Source: JADJPO01 sp046330955
Lineage (GTDB): Bacteria; Actinomycetota; Actinomycetes; Actinomycetales; Kineosporiaceae
DNA: 64,000 nt
Reading direction: 5' to 3'
Assembly: GCA_046330955.1 (NCBI GenBank)
Contig: JAXLRT010000013.1
Coordinates: 83,189 to 147,188, forward strand
Positions 28,827 through 38,045 of this stretch are shown here, in pieces; the stretch's first letter is position 1; the number at the start of each line of letters is the position of its first letter. A program made the translations under genes and the position numbers. Below the pieces are notes generated by a model. That model was not told the DNA's origin and did no database searches. It was given only the letters and a program-made list of their open reading frames with translations.

Positions 28827-29255
28827 TCAGCTCTGGATGTACGCCGTCAGGTGGTCGCGCTCGGACTCCAGGGCGCCGATGCGGTGCTTGACCACGTCCC
28901 CGATGCTGACGATGCCGGTCATCCGGCCGTCCACCACGACCGGGACGTGCCGCACCCGGCGCTCGGTCATCAGCACCATGAGGTCGTGGACATAGGTGTC
29001 CGGGGCGCAGGTGTGCACCTCGGAGGTCATGATCGACCGCACCGGCTGGGCGAGCAGGCTCGCACCGCGCGCCTGCAGGTGACGCACCACGTCGCGCTCG
29101 CTCACGATGCCCGCCACGCTGGTGCCGTCCTCGGAGACCACGAGGGCGCCGACCCGGTGCTGGGCCAGGGCGTCCAGCAGCGCCTGGACCGTCTGATCAG
29201 GACCGATGGTGGCGACCTCGCCACCCTTGCCCCGGAGAACGTCGGTGATCCGCAT
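28827..29255 (-). CDS. CBS-domain pair protein
   Basis: The 142-residue soluble protein is two tandem CBS domains: MRITDVLRGKGGEVATIGPD through GIVSERDVVRHLQARG, then SIMTSEVHTCAPDTYVHDLM through GIVSIGDVVKHRI. CBS pairs bind adenine nucleotides and act as energy or nucleotide sensors. The target is not evident. A GGAGGT site precedes the ATG at good spacing. It is monocistronic as far as can be seen. Confidence 0.93.
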   Translation of the reverse strand: MRITDVLRGKGGEVATIGPDQTVQALLDALAQHRVGALVVSEDGTSVAGIVSERDVVRHLQARGASLLAQPVRSIMTSEVHTCAPDTYVHDLMVLMTERRVRHVPVVVDGRMTGIVSIGDVVKHRIGALESERDHLTAYIQS

Positions 29256-29391
29256 CGTTCACACCTCCACGAACGGCGCATGCGCCTGATGAGCGTTCCC
29301 GGCCTGCCATCACGACCCGGGACTTCGACGGTATCTGCCCCCGTGGGGCGATGAAACCCCCCGGTCACCCGAGTTTGGCCCGCCGCCGTCC

Positions 29392-29976
29392 GTGCGCCAG
29401 TCCAATCGACGTCCCGCGTCGTACAGTCGAGACGCCCACCTCCGCCGCTCTCGAGGAGTCGACCTGCCCGACTACCTGCGCGACCGACCGATCGGGCTGG
29501 TCTTCGGTTTCCTGTTCGCGCTGTCCATGGCCCGAGGCCAGGCAACCTATGCCCTGGCGGCCTGGGTGACACGCCAGGCGGGACGCCGCGAGGCCCTCGC
29601 GACCTGGGCCAGCGGCCCCGGCGTGGCCCGGGGTGTCGCCGCGGTCCGGCGCTGGGGGGTGGCCGCCGTCCCGCTGGCCTACCTGACCGTCGGCCTGCAG
29701 ACCCTGATCTTCGCGGCCGCCGGGGTGGTTCGGATGCGGTGGCGGGTGTTCACCCTGGCCCAGCTGCCCGGCGCGCTGGCCTGGGCCGCGATCTACTCCA
29801 CCATCGGCTGGGCGGCCTGGCAGGCGGGCATCGCCGCGGTGGCCGGGGAGTCCTGGGCGCACATGCTGCTGCCCGCCGTGGTGGCGGTCCTGCTGCTGCT
29901 GGCGGTCACCCGAGCGGTGCGCCGGACGCTCTCGGCCCGCTCGACGTCCGAGGCGTCCGGAACCGGTTCGGAGTGA
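29392..29976 (+). CDS. VTT/DedA-like membrane protein
   Basis: The product (194 residues from the GTG at 29392) has the DedA/VTT pattern: LVFGFLFALSMARGQATYAL, VRRWGVAAVPLAYLTVGLQT, then LAQLPGALAWAAIYSTIGWA and a last helix (MLLPAVVAVLLLLAVTRAV). Such proteins are membrane scramblase or transporter-like proteins of uncertain substrate. The 24 residues before LPDYLRDRP are arginine-rich and not typical. A GAGGAG site lies five bases before a CTG at 29464, and a TACAGT hexamer lies at 29422, so translation may begin at that unusual codon. Confidence 0.75.
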   Translation: MRQSNRRPASYSRDAHLRRSRGVDLPDYLRDRPIGLVFGFLFALSMARGQATYALAAWVTRQAGRREALATWASGPGVARGVAAVRRWGVAAVPLAYLTVGLQTLIFAAAGVVRMRWRVFTLAQLPGALAWAAIYSTIGWAAWQAGIAAVAGESWAHMLLPAVVAVLLLLAVTRAVRRTLSARSTSEASGTGSE

Positions 29977-30000
29977 CTGCTGCAAACCCTTGCAGCAGTC
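29975..30000. promoter_or_regulatory. Perfect inverted repeat upstream of the sugar-ABC ATPase gene
   Basis: Arms gactgctgcaa and ttgcagcagtc (11 bp each, no mismatch) flank four bases. The CTGCAA-N4-TTGCAG core resembles LacI-family (MalR-like) sugar operators. The repeat starts within the stop codon of the VTT gene, so it could instead be that gene's terminator, although the stem is not especially GC-rich. Confidence 0.5.
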
Positions 30001-30138
30001 GGTGCAGCCTGTGAGGATGAGCACACGGTGACACCGCCGCGCGTGTGGCGGTGGAGTCGCCGCGCACGTGCACAGCACCACCGCCCCTCTCACTCGGATC
30101 GTCCGGCACGTACCTGCCGGTGAAGGGATTCATCTGTC

Positions 30139-31212
<1,074 letters not shown>

Positions 31213-31249
31213 GTTCCCGCCGCGCCGAGTTCCCGCCGCGTCTGCGGTC

Positions 31250-31283
31250 TGAGGCCCTGTGGGATCCGTCCCACGGGGCCTCA
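31250..31283 (+). terminator. Hairpin terminator after the ABC ATPase gene
   Basis: tgaggccc-tgtggga and tcccac-ggggcctca pair with one small bulge around a four-base loop. The hairpin lies 37 bases past the stop and between convergent genes, so it may act in both directions. A 14-bp direct repeat (gagttcccgccgcg) precedes it. Confidence 0.8.
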
Positions 31284-31314
31284 GGCCGGCACGCACGCCA
31301 GGCCCGGCTGGGGC

Positions 31315-32505
31315 TCACGGAGTGAGGTGGTCCGGCGGTGGATCCATCTCGATCACCTGGTTCCGCCCGGCGCTCTTGGCCCGGTACAACCCGGCGTCGG
31401 CCCGGGCGTAGACCACGTCGAGATCCTCACCGTGCCGGACCGGGGTCAGCCCGAGCGAGACCGTGACCTTCAGCTGGTGCTCACCGACCTGGATCGGCTC
31501 GGCGCTCACGGCCTGTCGCATCCGTTCGGCCACCGCGCGCCCGGCATCGACCTCGGACAGGATCGCCAGGAACTCCTCGCCACCGACCCGGGCCAGGTGG
31601 TCCTCGCTGCGGATGGCACGCTGCAACCGCCCCGCCACGGCCTGCAGCACGACGTCGCCCACCGGATGCCCGTAGGTGTCGTTGATCTGTTTGAAGTGGT
31701 CGATGTCCATCAGCACGATGGCGCCGGCCGGGGCGTCGGCCGGGCGCGGTCGTGCCGGGCCGGTCCGATCGGCGAGCCGGCGCAGCCCCTCCCGCCGGTT
31801 GAACAGGCCCGTCAAGCCGTCCCGGGTGGCCAGGACGTGGTTGCGTTCGGCCAGCGCGGCGGCCCGCAGCCGGTCCTCCAGACCCCCGACCAGTTGCCGC
31901 GACGCCTCGCCCAGGACGGCGATCAGGGCGATGGCCAGCAACACCAGACCGAACGCCAGCTGCCGGCCGTCGGGGCCGCCGTCGCGCACCAGGACCACCA
32001 ACGGTGGCAGCCACAACGTGATCGTGAACAGGACGACGGCCGACCGGTAGTGCAGCCGGCCGATCACGCCGATCGAGAACGCGAACGCGGTCACGATCGA
32101 CACGTCGACGAAGACCTGTGGCGACACGGTGATCCACACGGCGGCGCTGCCCCACAACGTCCCGATCACCGCCTGGAACAGCACCTGCCGCCGGCGCCAG
32201 GCGTGCAGGCCGGGCAGGCGGCGGGGCCGGGCCAGGTACGCCCAGGCATGCCCGCCGGACAGCACCGCGGCCAGGGCGACCGCGACCAACCAGACCACCA
32301 GCTGCCGGCGCGGCACCTCGGCGGAGATCAGCCAGGCCAGGTATGCGGGCGTCAACACCGCCGACACTGCCCCGATGCGCTGGCCGGTCATGAACAACCG
32401 GGTGCGTTCGATGGTCACCTGCTCGTGCAGCAGCGCCTCGTCCACGTCGGTGGCCGTCGTCGCACCCACCGCGACGTCCCCGGCCCGAGGGTGCGACTGC
32501 GCCAC
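31315..32505 (-). CDS. Membrane-bound GGDEF diguanylate cyclase
   Basis: The 396-residue protein has an N-terminal membrane domain of about six helices (residues 40-200, MASE-like, starting LFMTGQRIGAVSAVLTPAYL). A GGDEF domain follows with RDGLTGLFNRREGLRRL, LMDIDHFKQINDTYGH and the active signature RVGGEEFLAIL. It should synthesise c-di-GMP at the membrane. No RxxD inhibitory site is evident before the signature (AIRSEDHLARVGGEEF). It begins at GTG. Together with the PAS-GGDEF-EAL protein and the PilZ chemoreceptor it points to an active c-di-GMP network. Confidence 0.93.
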   Translation of the reverse strand: MAQSHPRAGDVAVGATTATDVDEALLHEQVTIERTRLFMTGQRIGAVSAVLTPAYLAWLISAEVPRRQLVVWLVAVALAAVLSGGHAWAYLARPRRLPGLHAWRRRQVLFQAVIGTLWGSAAVWITVSPQVFVDVSIVTAFAFSIGVIGRLHYRSAVVLFTITLWLPPLVVLVRDGGPDGRQLAFGLVLLAIALIAVLGEASRQLVGGLEDRLRAAALAERNHVLATRDGLTGLFNRREGLRRLADRTGPARPRPADAPAGAIVLMDIDHFKQINDTYGHPVGDVVLQAVAGRLQRAIRSEDHLARVGGEEFLAILSEVDAGRAVAERMRQAVSAEPIQVGEHQLKVTVSLGLTPVRHGEDLDVVYARADAGLYRAKSAGRNQVIEMDPPPDHLTP

Positions 32506-32578
32506 GCTTCAGTGGTCGACGCCTTCCGGCGGCGTCTTGAGGCAGGCGGGGGCACCACCCGGGCCGGAGCGGGCAGGC

Positions 32579-32710
32579 TCAGCGCACGATGGCCTGGGCG
32601 TGGGCCTGTTCGTAATGGGCGGTGAGCACGGCGCTCGCCTGGCCGGTCCGATGGGCCATGGTTCGGCCACATTCGGCACACCGCACGACGGGTAGCTGCG
32701 TGACGGTCAC
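32579..32710 (-). CDS. 43-residue C2H2-type zinc-finger-like small protein
   Basis: A short GTG-initiated frame encodes VRCAECGRTMAH and then VLTAHYEQAHAQ, giving Cys11-x2-Cys14 and His32-x4-His37 with 17 residues between the pairs. That is the ligand spacing of a treble-clef or C2H2 zinc finger. Third-position GC is as high as in neighbouring genes, which supports coding. No ribosome-binding site is obvious, so the mRNA may be leaderless. It lies alone between the diguanylate cyclase and TPR genes. Nucleic-acid binding is a guess. Confidence 0.6.
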   Translation of the reverse strand: MTVTQLPVVRCAECGRTMAHRTGQASAVLTAHYEQAHAQAIVR

Positions 32711-32921
32711 CGGGAAGGAGCGACGGCGCGTGGAGGGACGCGTTGTCGACATGACACACAGTGTCCTGCCCCGGCGCGGCGAAGGCCACTCCGCCGCTCA
32801 CCGTCACCCGTTCGGCGGCCATCCCCACGCAGGCGGCACCGTCGGTGACGCCCGGTCGCCTCGGCGCGAGCCGAACCGGATGCCACCGAACCGGACCGGA
32901 TGCCGCCGCTGAGCTCGGCGG

Positions 32922-34010
32922 TCAGGAGCGACGCCGTCCGGCCAGCGCGGTCCAGCTCACGGCGACACTGGCCATGATCACGTACTGCGTCAGGCGCAGG
33001 ACGACGGAGCTCAGCGTCGCGTCCGGCACCACACCGCCGATCACGATCATCACCACGACGATCGCCATCAACCAGAACCGCAGCGCCGTCGCCCCGCGGT
33101 GGACCACCCGCCAGATGACCCTCGACGCACCCGAACCGAGGCGCCGCAGCGTCAGCCGGGTCCACCAGACCCCGATCGCCGCGCAGACCACGAGCACGCC
33201 CAGGCGCGCCCACAGGTTCCAGGCGGGTGGTGCGGACAGCGTCGCGATCAGCATCACCAGCCATAACCCGACCAACCCGTAGTGGGTGCGGCGCATCCAC
33301 TGGTGGACCACCGCGGTCAGATTGCGCGCCAGCAGGTCGTGGTGCGGGTCGAGGGCCGCGCTGGCCAGCAGGTCCTCGGCAGCAGCGGTCAGCCGACCTT
33401 GCCGACTGTGCATCACCCCCAGGTTGTGCCGCGCGTTCGCCTCACCGGGATTCAGCCGCAACGCCTCGGCGAAGGCCCGTTCGGCCACCTGGTGATCACC
33501 TTGTTCCATGGCGATCGTGCCCATACAGGTGTGGTTGTCGGCGTCCAGCGGATCGAGGGCGACGGCGTGGCGAGCCGCCGACCAGGCCAGGGTCTGCGAA
33601 CCCTTCACCTCGCTCGCCGTCCAGGCGACCATGCGGTGGCAGACGTCCATGTCGGGCGCGCGCTCGACGGCACGCTGCGCGGCGTACAGGGCGGAGTGGT
33701 ACTGCTTCAGCGCGAACAGCGCCTCGGCGGCCAGCAGGTGACCGAAGAACCCGTCGGGCTGGACGGCGGCCAGCGCATTGGCGACCTGCAACATCGCCTC
33801 GCGATCCTGACGCTGGGCATGCACCCGGCCCAGCAGGGTCAGCAGTCGGACGTCGTGGGGCGCCTCGGCCAGGCGCGGTCCCAGTGCCCGCAACGCCTCC
33901 TCGGGCCGGTGGGCGTCCAGCAACAGCTCGATCCGGTTCAGGCCGAGGGCATCGCCGTCCCCCGCCGGGACCGAGCCGTCCGGCCGGTGCTCCCCCGAGC
34001 CGGCGCTCAC
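32922..34010 (-). CDS. TPR-repeat membrane protein
   Basis: The GTG at 34010 overlaps the stop of the upstream AAA+ gene as GTGA. The 362-residue product has about five tetratricopeptide repeats in its first 230 residues (HDVRLLTLLGRVHAQRQDRE, HNLGVMHSRQGRLTAAAEDL and others). Four membrane helices follow in the C-terminal third (YGLVGLWLVMLIATLSA, LGVLVVCAAIGVWW, LMAIVVVMIVIGGVV, VIMASVAVSWTALA). Function is unknown. Coupling to an ATPase that itself has an N-terminal helical repeat suggests the two form one complex at the membrane. Confidence 0.8.
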   Translation of the reverse strand: MSAGSGEHRPDGSVPAGDGDALGLNRIELLLDAHRPEEALRALGPRLAEAPHDVRLLTLLGRVHAQRQDREAMLQVANALAAVQPDGFFGHLLAAEALFALKQYHSALYAAQRAVERAPDMDVCHRMVAWTASEVKGSQTLAWSAARHAVALDPLDADNHTCMGTIAMEQGDHQVAERAFAEALRLNPGEANARHNLGVMHSRQGRLTAAAEDLLASAALDPHHDLLARNLTAVVHQWMRRTHYGLVGLWLVMLIATLSAPPAWNLWARLGVLVVCAAIGVWWTRLTLRRLGSGASRVIWRVVHRGATALRFWLMAIVVVMIVIGGVVPDATLSSVVLRLTQYVIMASVAVSWTALAGRRRS

Positions 34011-35284
34011 AGCCGCTTGGTCTTCTTCATGTACGCCCGCAGATCGGCGTAGCTGCCGTCGGCGTCGGCGAAGGTGACCACGTTGCGGGCCAGGTCGAAC
34101 CACGGGCCGGTCGAGGGCCGGATCTGCTCGCCGGCGCGCTCCAGATCACGCATCGCGATCATGCGCACCTGCCCCGACCGGATGGCGTCCATCATCGCGA
34201 ACTCGGCCGCCGACTCGACCAGGTGCACCAGATCGGCCCCCGAGAAGCCCTCACTGCGGGCCACGATCCGTTTGAGCTCGATCCCCTCGACCGGACGGCG
34301 CGCCAGCTCCGAGCGCAGGATCGCCTCGCGCGCGGGCGCATCCGGCGGCAGCACCAGCAGTGTCCGGTCGAATCGCCCCGGACGGCGCAGCGCCGGGTCG
34401 ACGTCCCACGGCTGGTTGGTGGCGGCCAGCACGAACACGCCCTCGTTGGTCGAGTCGACGCCGTCCAGCTCGCTGAGCAACTGGTTCACGGTGCCGCGCA
34501 TCGAGGAGTTGCGGGTCTGACTGCGCTTCTGGCCCAACGCATCGATCTCGTCCAGGAACAGCACCACGGGGGCCTTGGCGCGTGCCAGCTGGAACAGCTC
34601 GTGCACGTTGCGCTCACTGGTGCCGATCCACATGTCGAGGATGTCCGACAGGCCGACCGAGATGAACGACGCCCCCATCTCGCCGGCGAGGGCCCGCGCG
34701 ATGAAGGTCTTGCCGCAGCCGGGCGGGCCGTAGAGCAGCAGGCCGCCGCGCAGGCTCTTGGTGAACAGGCGACGGATCTCGGGGTTGCGCAACGGGGCCA
34801 GGAACGACAGTTCCAGCCGCTCCTTGACGTCCTGCATGCCCCCGACATCGGCGAGGGTGACCGTGGACCGCTCGACGTCCCAGGCGTTCTGGTCCGGCGG
34901 CGGGGCACCCGAGTCGTCGACGAACATCGGTGGGGCCAGGTCGCCGACCTGCGACTCGGCCTGTGCCCAGTCGAAGCCCACCGGGTCGCGGGATGGCTCT
35001 GCCCAGGCAGGCTCGGGCGAGGGTGGCGCCGGGGCCGGTGGTGAAACCGCCGGCAGCGGCGGCGGCTGCGGCGCGGCGTCCGGGCCGTCACCGAGCGCTC
35101 GCGCCATCACCGACCGGGCGCCGGCGTGGCTCGGATCCGCGGCCAGCACGGCGGCGCAGTGCCCGACGGCGTCCTGCCCTCGACCGGCCAGCACCAGTTG
35201 CTCGGCCAGGTGCAGCCGCAACACCAGGTCCTGGGGGGACGCCGCCACGGCCCGTTCCAGGGCCGCGATCACTGCCTCGTTCAC
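34007..35284 (-). CDS. AAA+ ATPase with N-terminal TPR-like region
   Basis: The 425-residue protein starts at GTG. Residues 1-70 look like a TPR hairpin pair (LRLHLAEQLVLAGRGQDAVG), followed by a Pro-rich linker. The AAA+ domain of the classical Vps4/p97/FtsH type follows: Walker A LYGPPGCGKTFIARAL, Walker B VVLFLDEIDALG, sensor 1 VLAATNQPWDVDPALRR, and the arginine-finger region RRPGRFDRTL. It probably remodels or extracts proteins with its coupled TPR membrane partner. No protease domain is present. Confidence 0.9.
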   Translation of the reverse strand: MNEAVIAALERAVAASPQDLVLRLHLAEQLVLAGRGQDAVGHCAAVLAADPSHAGARSVMARALGDGPDAAPQPPPLPAVSPPAPAPPSPEPAWAEPSRDPVGFDWAQAESQVGDLAPPMFVDDSGAPPPDQNAWDVERSTVTLADVGGMQDVKERLELSFLAPLRNPEIRRLFTKSLRGGLLLYGPPGCGKTFIARALAGEMGASFISVGLSDILDMWIGTSERNVHELFQLARAKAPVVLFLDEIDALGQKRSQTRNSSMRGTVNQLLSELDGVDSTNEGVFVLAATNQPWDVDPALRRPGRFDRTLLVLPPDAPAREAILRSELARRPVEGIELKRIVARSEGFSGADLVHLVESAAEFAMMDAIRSGQVRMIAMRDLERAGEQIRPSTGPWFDLARNVVTFADADGSYADLRAYMKKTKRL

Positions 35285-35360
35285 ACGGGACAACCTAGAC
35301 AGGTCGGATGCCCAGGTCCACCGGCCCCGCGTCGAGATGTGAAACCGTTTCCAGAGCGGG

Positions 35361-35366
35361 CACAAT
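35361..35366 (+). promoter_or_regulatory. -10 box of the DUF4032 gene
   Basis: CACAAT ends seven bases before the ATG at 35374, with TGTGAA 17 bases upstream as a weak -35. A start of transcription at or next to the ATG would give a leaderless mRNA. The GGGGG between them is too close to the ATG for a ribosome-binding site. Confidence 0.45.
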
Positions 35367-35373
35367 GGGGGTG

Positions 35374-36639
35374 ATGACCACGCCACCCGGTGCAGCACCC
35401 GCCAGCCTGCACATCACGGCCGTGTCCGATCCGGCCCTGCTCGATCTGCCGTGGCACCTGGCGCTCGAGGACTGGCCCGACGAACTGCTGGCCGCCCTGC
35501 CGCGCGGTATCTCACGCCACGTCGTGCGCTTCGTGCGCCTGTCCGGCTCGGTGATCGCCATCAAGGAGATCACCACCGAGCTGGCCGGCCGGGAGTACAC
35601 CCTGTTGCGCATGCTGCGCCGGCTGGGTCTGCCGGCCGTCGAACCGGTCGGGGTGGTGAGCGGACGGCGCGACGCGTCCGGCGAGCCGTTGGAGTCGGCG
35701 CTGATCACCCGGCACCTGCAGTTCTCGTTGCCCTACCGGGCGCTGTTCTCGCAGGCGCTGCGCGAGGACACGGCGACCCGGCTGGTCGACGCGCTCGCCG
35801 TCCTGCTGGTGCGCCTGCACCTGGCCGGCTTCTACTGGGGCGACGTGTCGCTGTCGAACACCCTGTTCCGGCGCGACGCCGGCGCGTTCGCGGCGTACCT
35901 GGTGGACGCCGAGACCGGTTACCTGCACGACGAGCTGTCCCGCGGGCAACGGGAGTACGACGTCGAGCTGGCGGGCATGAACATCGCCGGTGAGTTGATG
36001 GACCTGCAGGCCGGCGGGCTGCTCGACGAGGCGTTCGACGCGGTCGGCATCATCGAGGTGATCACCTCGCGCTATACCTCACTGTGGGCCGAGCTGACCC
36101 AACCGGAATCGTTCGAGACCGGCGATCGGTGGCGCGTGGATGCCCGGATCCGGCGGTTGAACGAGCTGGGTTTCGACGTCGGGGAACTCACCCTGAGCAC
36201 CGACATCACGGGCACCTCGGTGATGATCGAGCCGAAGGTCGTCGACGCCGGGCACCACTCCCGCCGGTTGTTGCGGCTGACCGGGCTGGATGTCGGGGAG
36301 AACCAGGCGCGCCGGCTGCTCAACGACCTGGACACCTACATCGCCTCGACCGGCCAGCAGGGCGGCAACGAGGAACTCCTGGCCCACGAGTGGCTGACCC
36401 GCTGCTTCGAGCTGGTGGTCCGCGCCGTCCCCCATGCCCTGGCGAGCAAGCTCGAACCCGCCGAGCTCTACCACGAGGTGCTGGAACACCGCTGGTACCG
36501 GTCCGAACGCTGCGGCCACGACATCGGCCTGCAGGAGGCCGTGACCAGCTACATCGAGGGTGTGTTGCCGCTGAAGCCGGACGAGAGTGCCGTGGTCGGG
36601 GTGGACACCTTCGAGATGCCGGTCGTGGCCGACGACTGA
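35374..36639 (+). CDS. DUF4032 family protein
   Basis: The 421-residue soluble protein has an N-terminal kinase-like half (VIAIKEITTELAGREYTLLR, HLAGFYWGDVSLSNTLFRRD, AYLVDAETGYLHDELSRGQR). That pattern is of a lipopolysaccharide-kinase/aminoglycoside-phosphotransferase fold with catalytic Asp and Asn, and a DUF4032 C-terminal half follows. It may be an atypical small-molecule or protein kinase; the substrate is unknown. ATGs at 35365 and 35374 and a GTG at 35371 are possible starts. The promoter position favours 35374. Confidence 0.85.
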   Translation: MTTPPGAAPASLHITAVSDPALLDLPWHLALEDWPDELLAALPRGISRHVVRFVRLSGSVIAIKEITTELAGREYTLLRMLRRLGLPAVEPVGVVSGRRDASGEPLESALITRHLQFSLPYRALFSQALREDTATRLVDALAVLLVRLHLAGFYWGDVSLSNTLFRRDAGAFAAYLVDAETGYLHDELSRGQREYDVELAGMNIAGELMDLQAGGLLDEAFDAVGIIEVITSRYTSLWAELTQPESFETGDRWRVDARIRRLNELGFDVGELTLSTDITGTSVMIEPKVVDAGHHSRRLLRLTGLDVGENQARRLLNDLDTYIASTGQQGGNEELLAHEWLTRCFELVVRAVPHALASKLEPAELYHEVLEHRWYRSERCGHDIGLQEAVTSYIEGVLPLKPDESAVVGVDTFEMPVVADD

Positions 36640-36660
36640 CGTTCGGGGTACGGGTGCTGG

Positions 36661-36882
36661 TCAGTGGTGCTGGGTGTGCTGCCAGTGGAACGGGGAGTCG
36701 GACTCCTCGGTCTCGATCACGATGTCGTCGATCTCGGCCCGCTCCGAAGCCGGCCAGACCTGCCACCCCGTGATCCGTGCCCACCATGACCGCCGTGGGG
36801 CCTCGGCCGACTGTCGTGGGGCCTTGCCTGCGTTCCTGGGTGCAGGAACGATCTGCACGGGCTTGATGTCCTGGATGACCAT
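36661..36882 (-). CDS. Small hypothetical protein
   Basis: A 73-residue frame starting MVIQDIKPVQIVPAPRNAGK and ending in a His-rich DSPFHWQHTQHH tail. The middle is basic with several Trp (RRSWWARITGWQVW) and is followed by an acidic stretch (ERAEIDDIVIETEESD). The frame extends upstream, but the upstream part is less protein-like. No family is recognised. It is convergent with DUF4032, 21 bases from its stop. Confidence 0.5.
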   Translation of the reverse strand: MVIQDIKPVQIVPAPRNAGKAPRQSAEAPRRSWWARITGWQVWPASERAEIDDIVIETEESDSPFHWQHTQHH

Positions 36883-37122
36883 TTCGCCACCCACTCTCCT
36901 CGACTCTGGTAGCCGGGCCGCGCCAGCCGCAGCCTGCCCGCCGATCCTTCTGATCTGATCGAAGTGTGGGGAGCGCAGAAACACCCCGGTGAGGCCTTTC
37001 GGCCCGACGCCAAGGTGTTCGCCCAGTGTTCAGAATCTGCAAACCTGCTGGTCAGGAGCGTCTCGACCGATCGACACCCGAGGGCAGCCGGGGGCCGGGC
37101 ACCGACGACGACGTCGCGCTGA

Positions 37123-37875
37123 TCAGTGCCCCACGGCACCGGGCGCGGCCGCCCGGAGCGTCGGCGGGCGGGCGCTACCGCGGCGGAAGAACAGGTAGGC
37201 CATCACGGCGGCGTAGCCGACGGCGAGCACCGGGATCAGCCACTCGACCTCGGGGATGGCGCCGGCGTCGGCCAGTTCCTCGACCCCGTAGGCCAGCACC
37301 CAGGCCGCCACGGCGATCAGCGCGACCCCGGTCCAGGTGAAGAAGGTGGCCAGGTTGACCCGCAGCGCACCCCGGTAGATCAGGAACCCGAGCCCCACCG
37401 CGGCGCCGAGCCCGAGCACGGCACCCAAGGCCCCGGGGACGGTGTTCCCGCTGGCGCGCATCGACGACCACAGGAAGAGCGCGGTCTCGACGCCCTCGCG
37501 CGCGACGGCGAGGAAGGAAGTCGCCAGCACCGCGGCCGGGCCGGCGATCAGGGCCTTGTCGAGTTTGCCCCCCAGGTCGGCCCGCAGCGTGCGCGCCGCC
37601 GTGCGCATCCACAGGATCATCCAGGTGACCAGCGCGACGGCACCGAGCGAGAGGGCGCCGGCGAAGATCTCCTGACCCTCGTCGTCCATGCCGTTGGCGG
37701 TGAACGTGATCAGCGCCCAGATCCCCACGCTGACCGCGATCGCCGCCCCGACGCCCGACCAGACCCAACGCAGCATGTCGCGCCGGTCGGACTTCACCAG
37801 ATAGGCGACCAGGATCCCGATCACCAGGGCGGCTTCGAGCCCCTCACGCAGGCCGATCAGCAGGTTGGCGAGCAT
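37123..37875 (-). CDS. efeU: Iron permease FTR1/EfeU family
   Basis: The 250-residue protein has seven membrane helices and the two iron-binding REXXE motifs, REGLE near residue 10 (LLIGLREGLEAALVIGILVA) and REGVE near 127 (LAVAREGVETALFLW). EfeU carries ferric or oxidised ferrous iron across the membrane. The partners EfeO and EfeB are not in the window, so either they lie elsewhere or the permease works alone. Two palindromic iron-box-like sequences lie 51-79 bases upstream, predicting repression by DtxR/IdeR with Fe2+. Confidence 0.93.
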   Translation of the reverse strand: MLANLLIGLREGLEAALVIGILVAYLVKSDRRDMLRWVWSGVGAAIAVSVGIWALITFTANGMDDEGQEIFAGALSLGAVALVTWMILWMRTAARTLRADLGGKLDKALIAGPAAVLATSFLAVAREGVETALFLWSSMRASGNTVPGALGAVLGLGAAVGLGFLIYRGALRVNLATFFTWTGVALIAVAAWVLAYGVEELADAGAIPEVEWLIPVLAVGYAAVMAYLFFRRGSARPPTLRAAAPGAVGH

Positions 37876-37925
37876 CGCGACTCCAACGGGTCCGGGCGGT
37901 CAGGCAGGGCGGTCAGGCATGGTGG

Positions 37926-37954
37926 TTAGGCATACCTAACTTAGGTGCACCTAA
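37926..37954 (-). promoter_or_regulatory. Double DtxR/IdeR-like iron box upstream of efeU
   Basis: ttaggcatacctaa (37926-37939) and the perfect palindrome ttaggtgcacctaa (37941-37954) are one base apart. TTAGG/CCTAA arms are those of the DtxR/IdeR operator. Two overlapping sites 15 bases apart would allow two repressor dimers on opposite faces, as described for DtxR-family operators. Confidence 0.8.
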
Positions 37955-38045
37955 CTGTTCCGCCAAATCGCGTCCGCCACAAGGATCGTTCCGCGATCGC
38001 GAACCGTGGGACTGCTCACAGTGGTGCCGTGGGCGCTCGTCCGCC

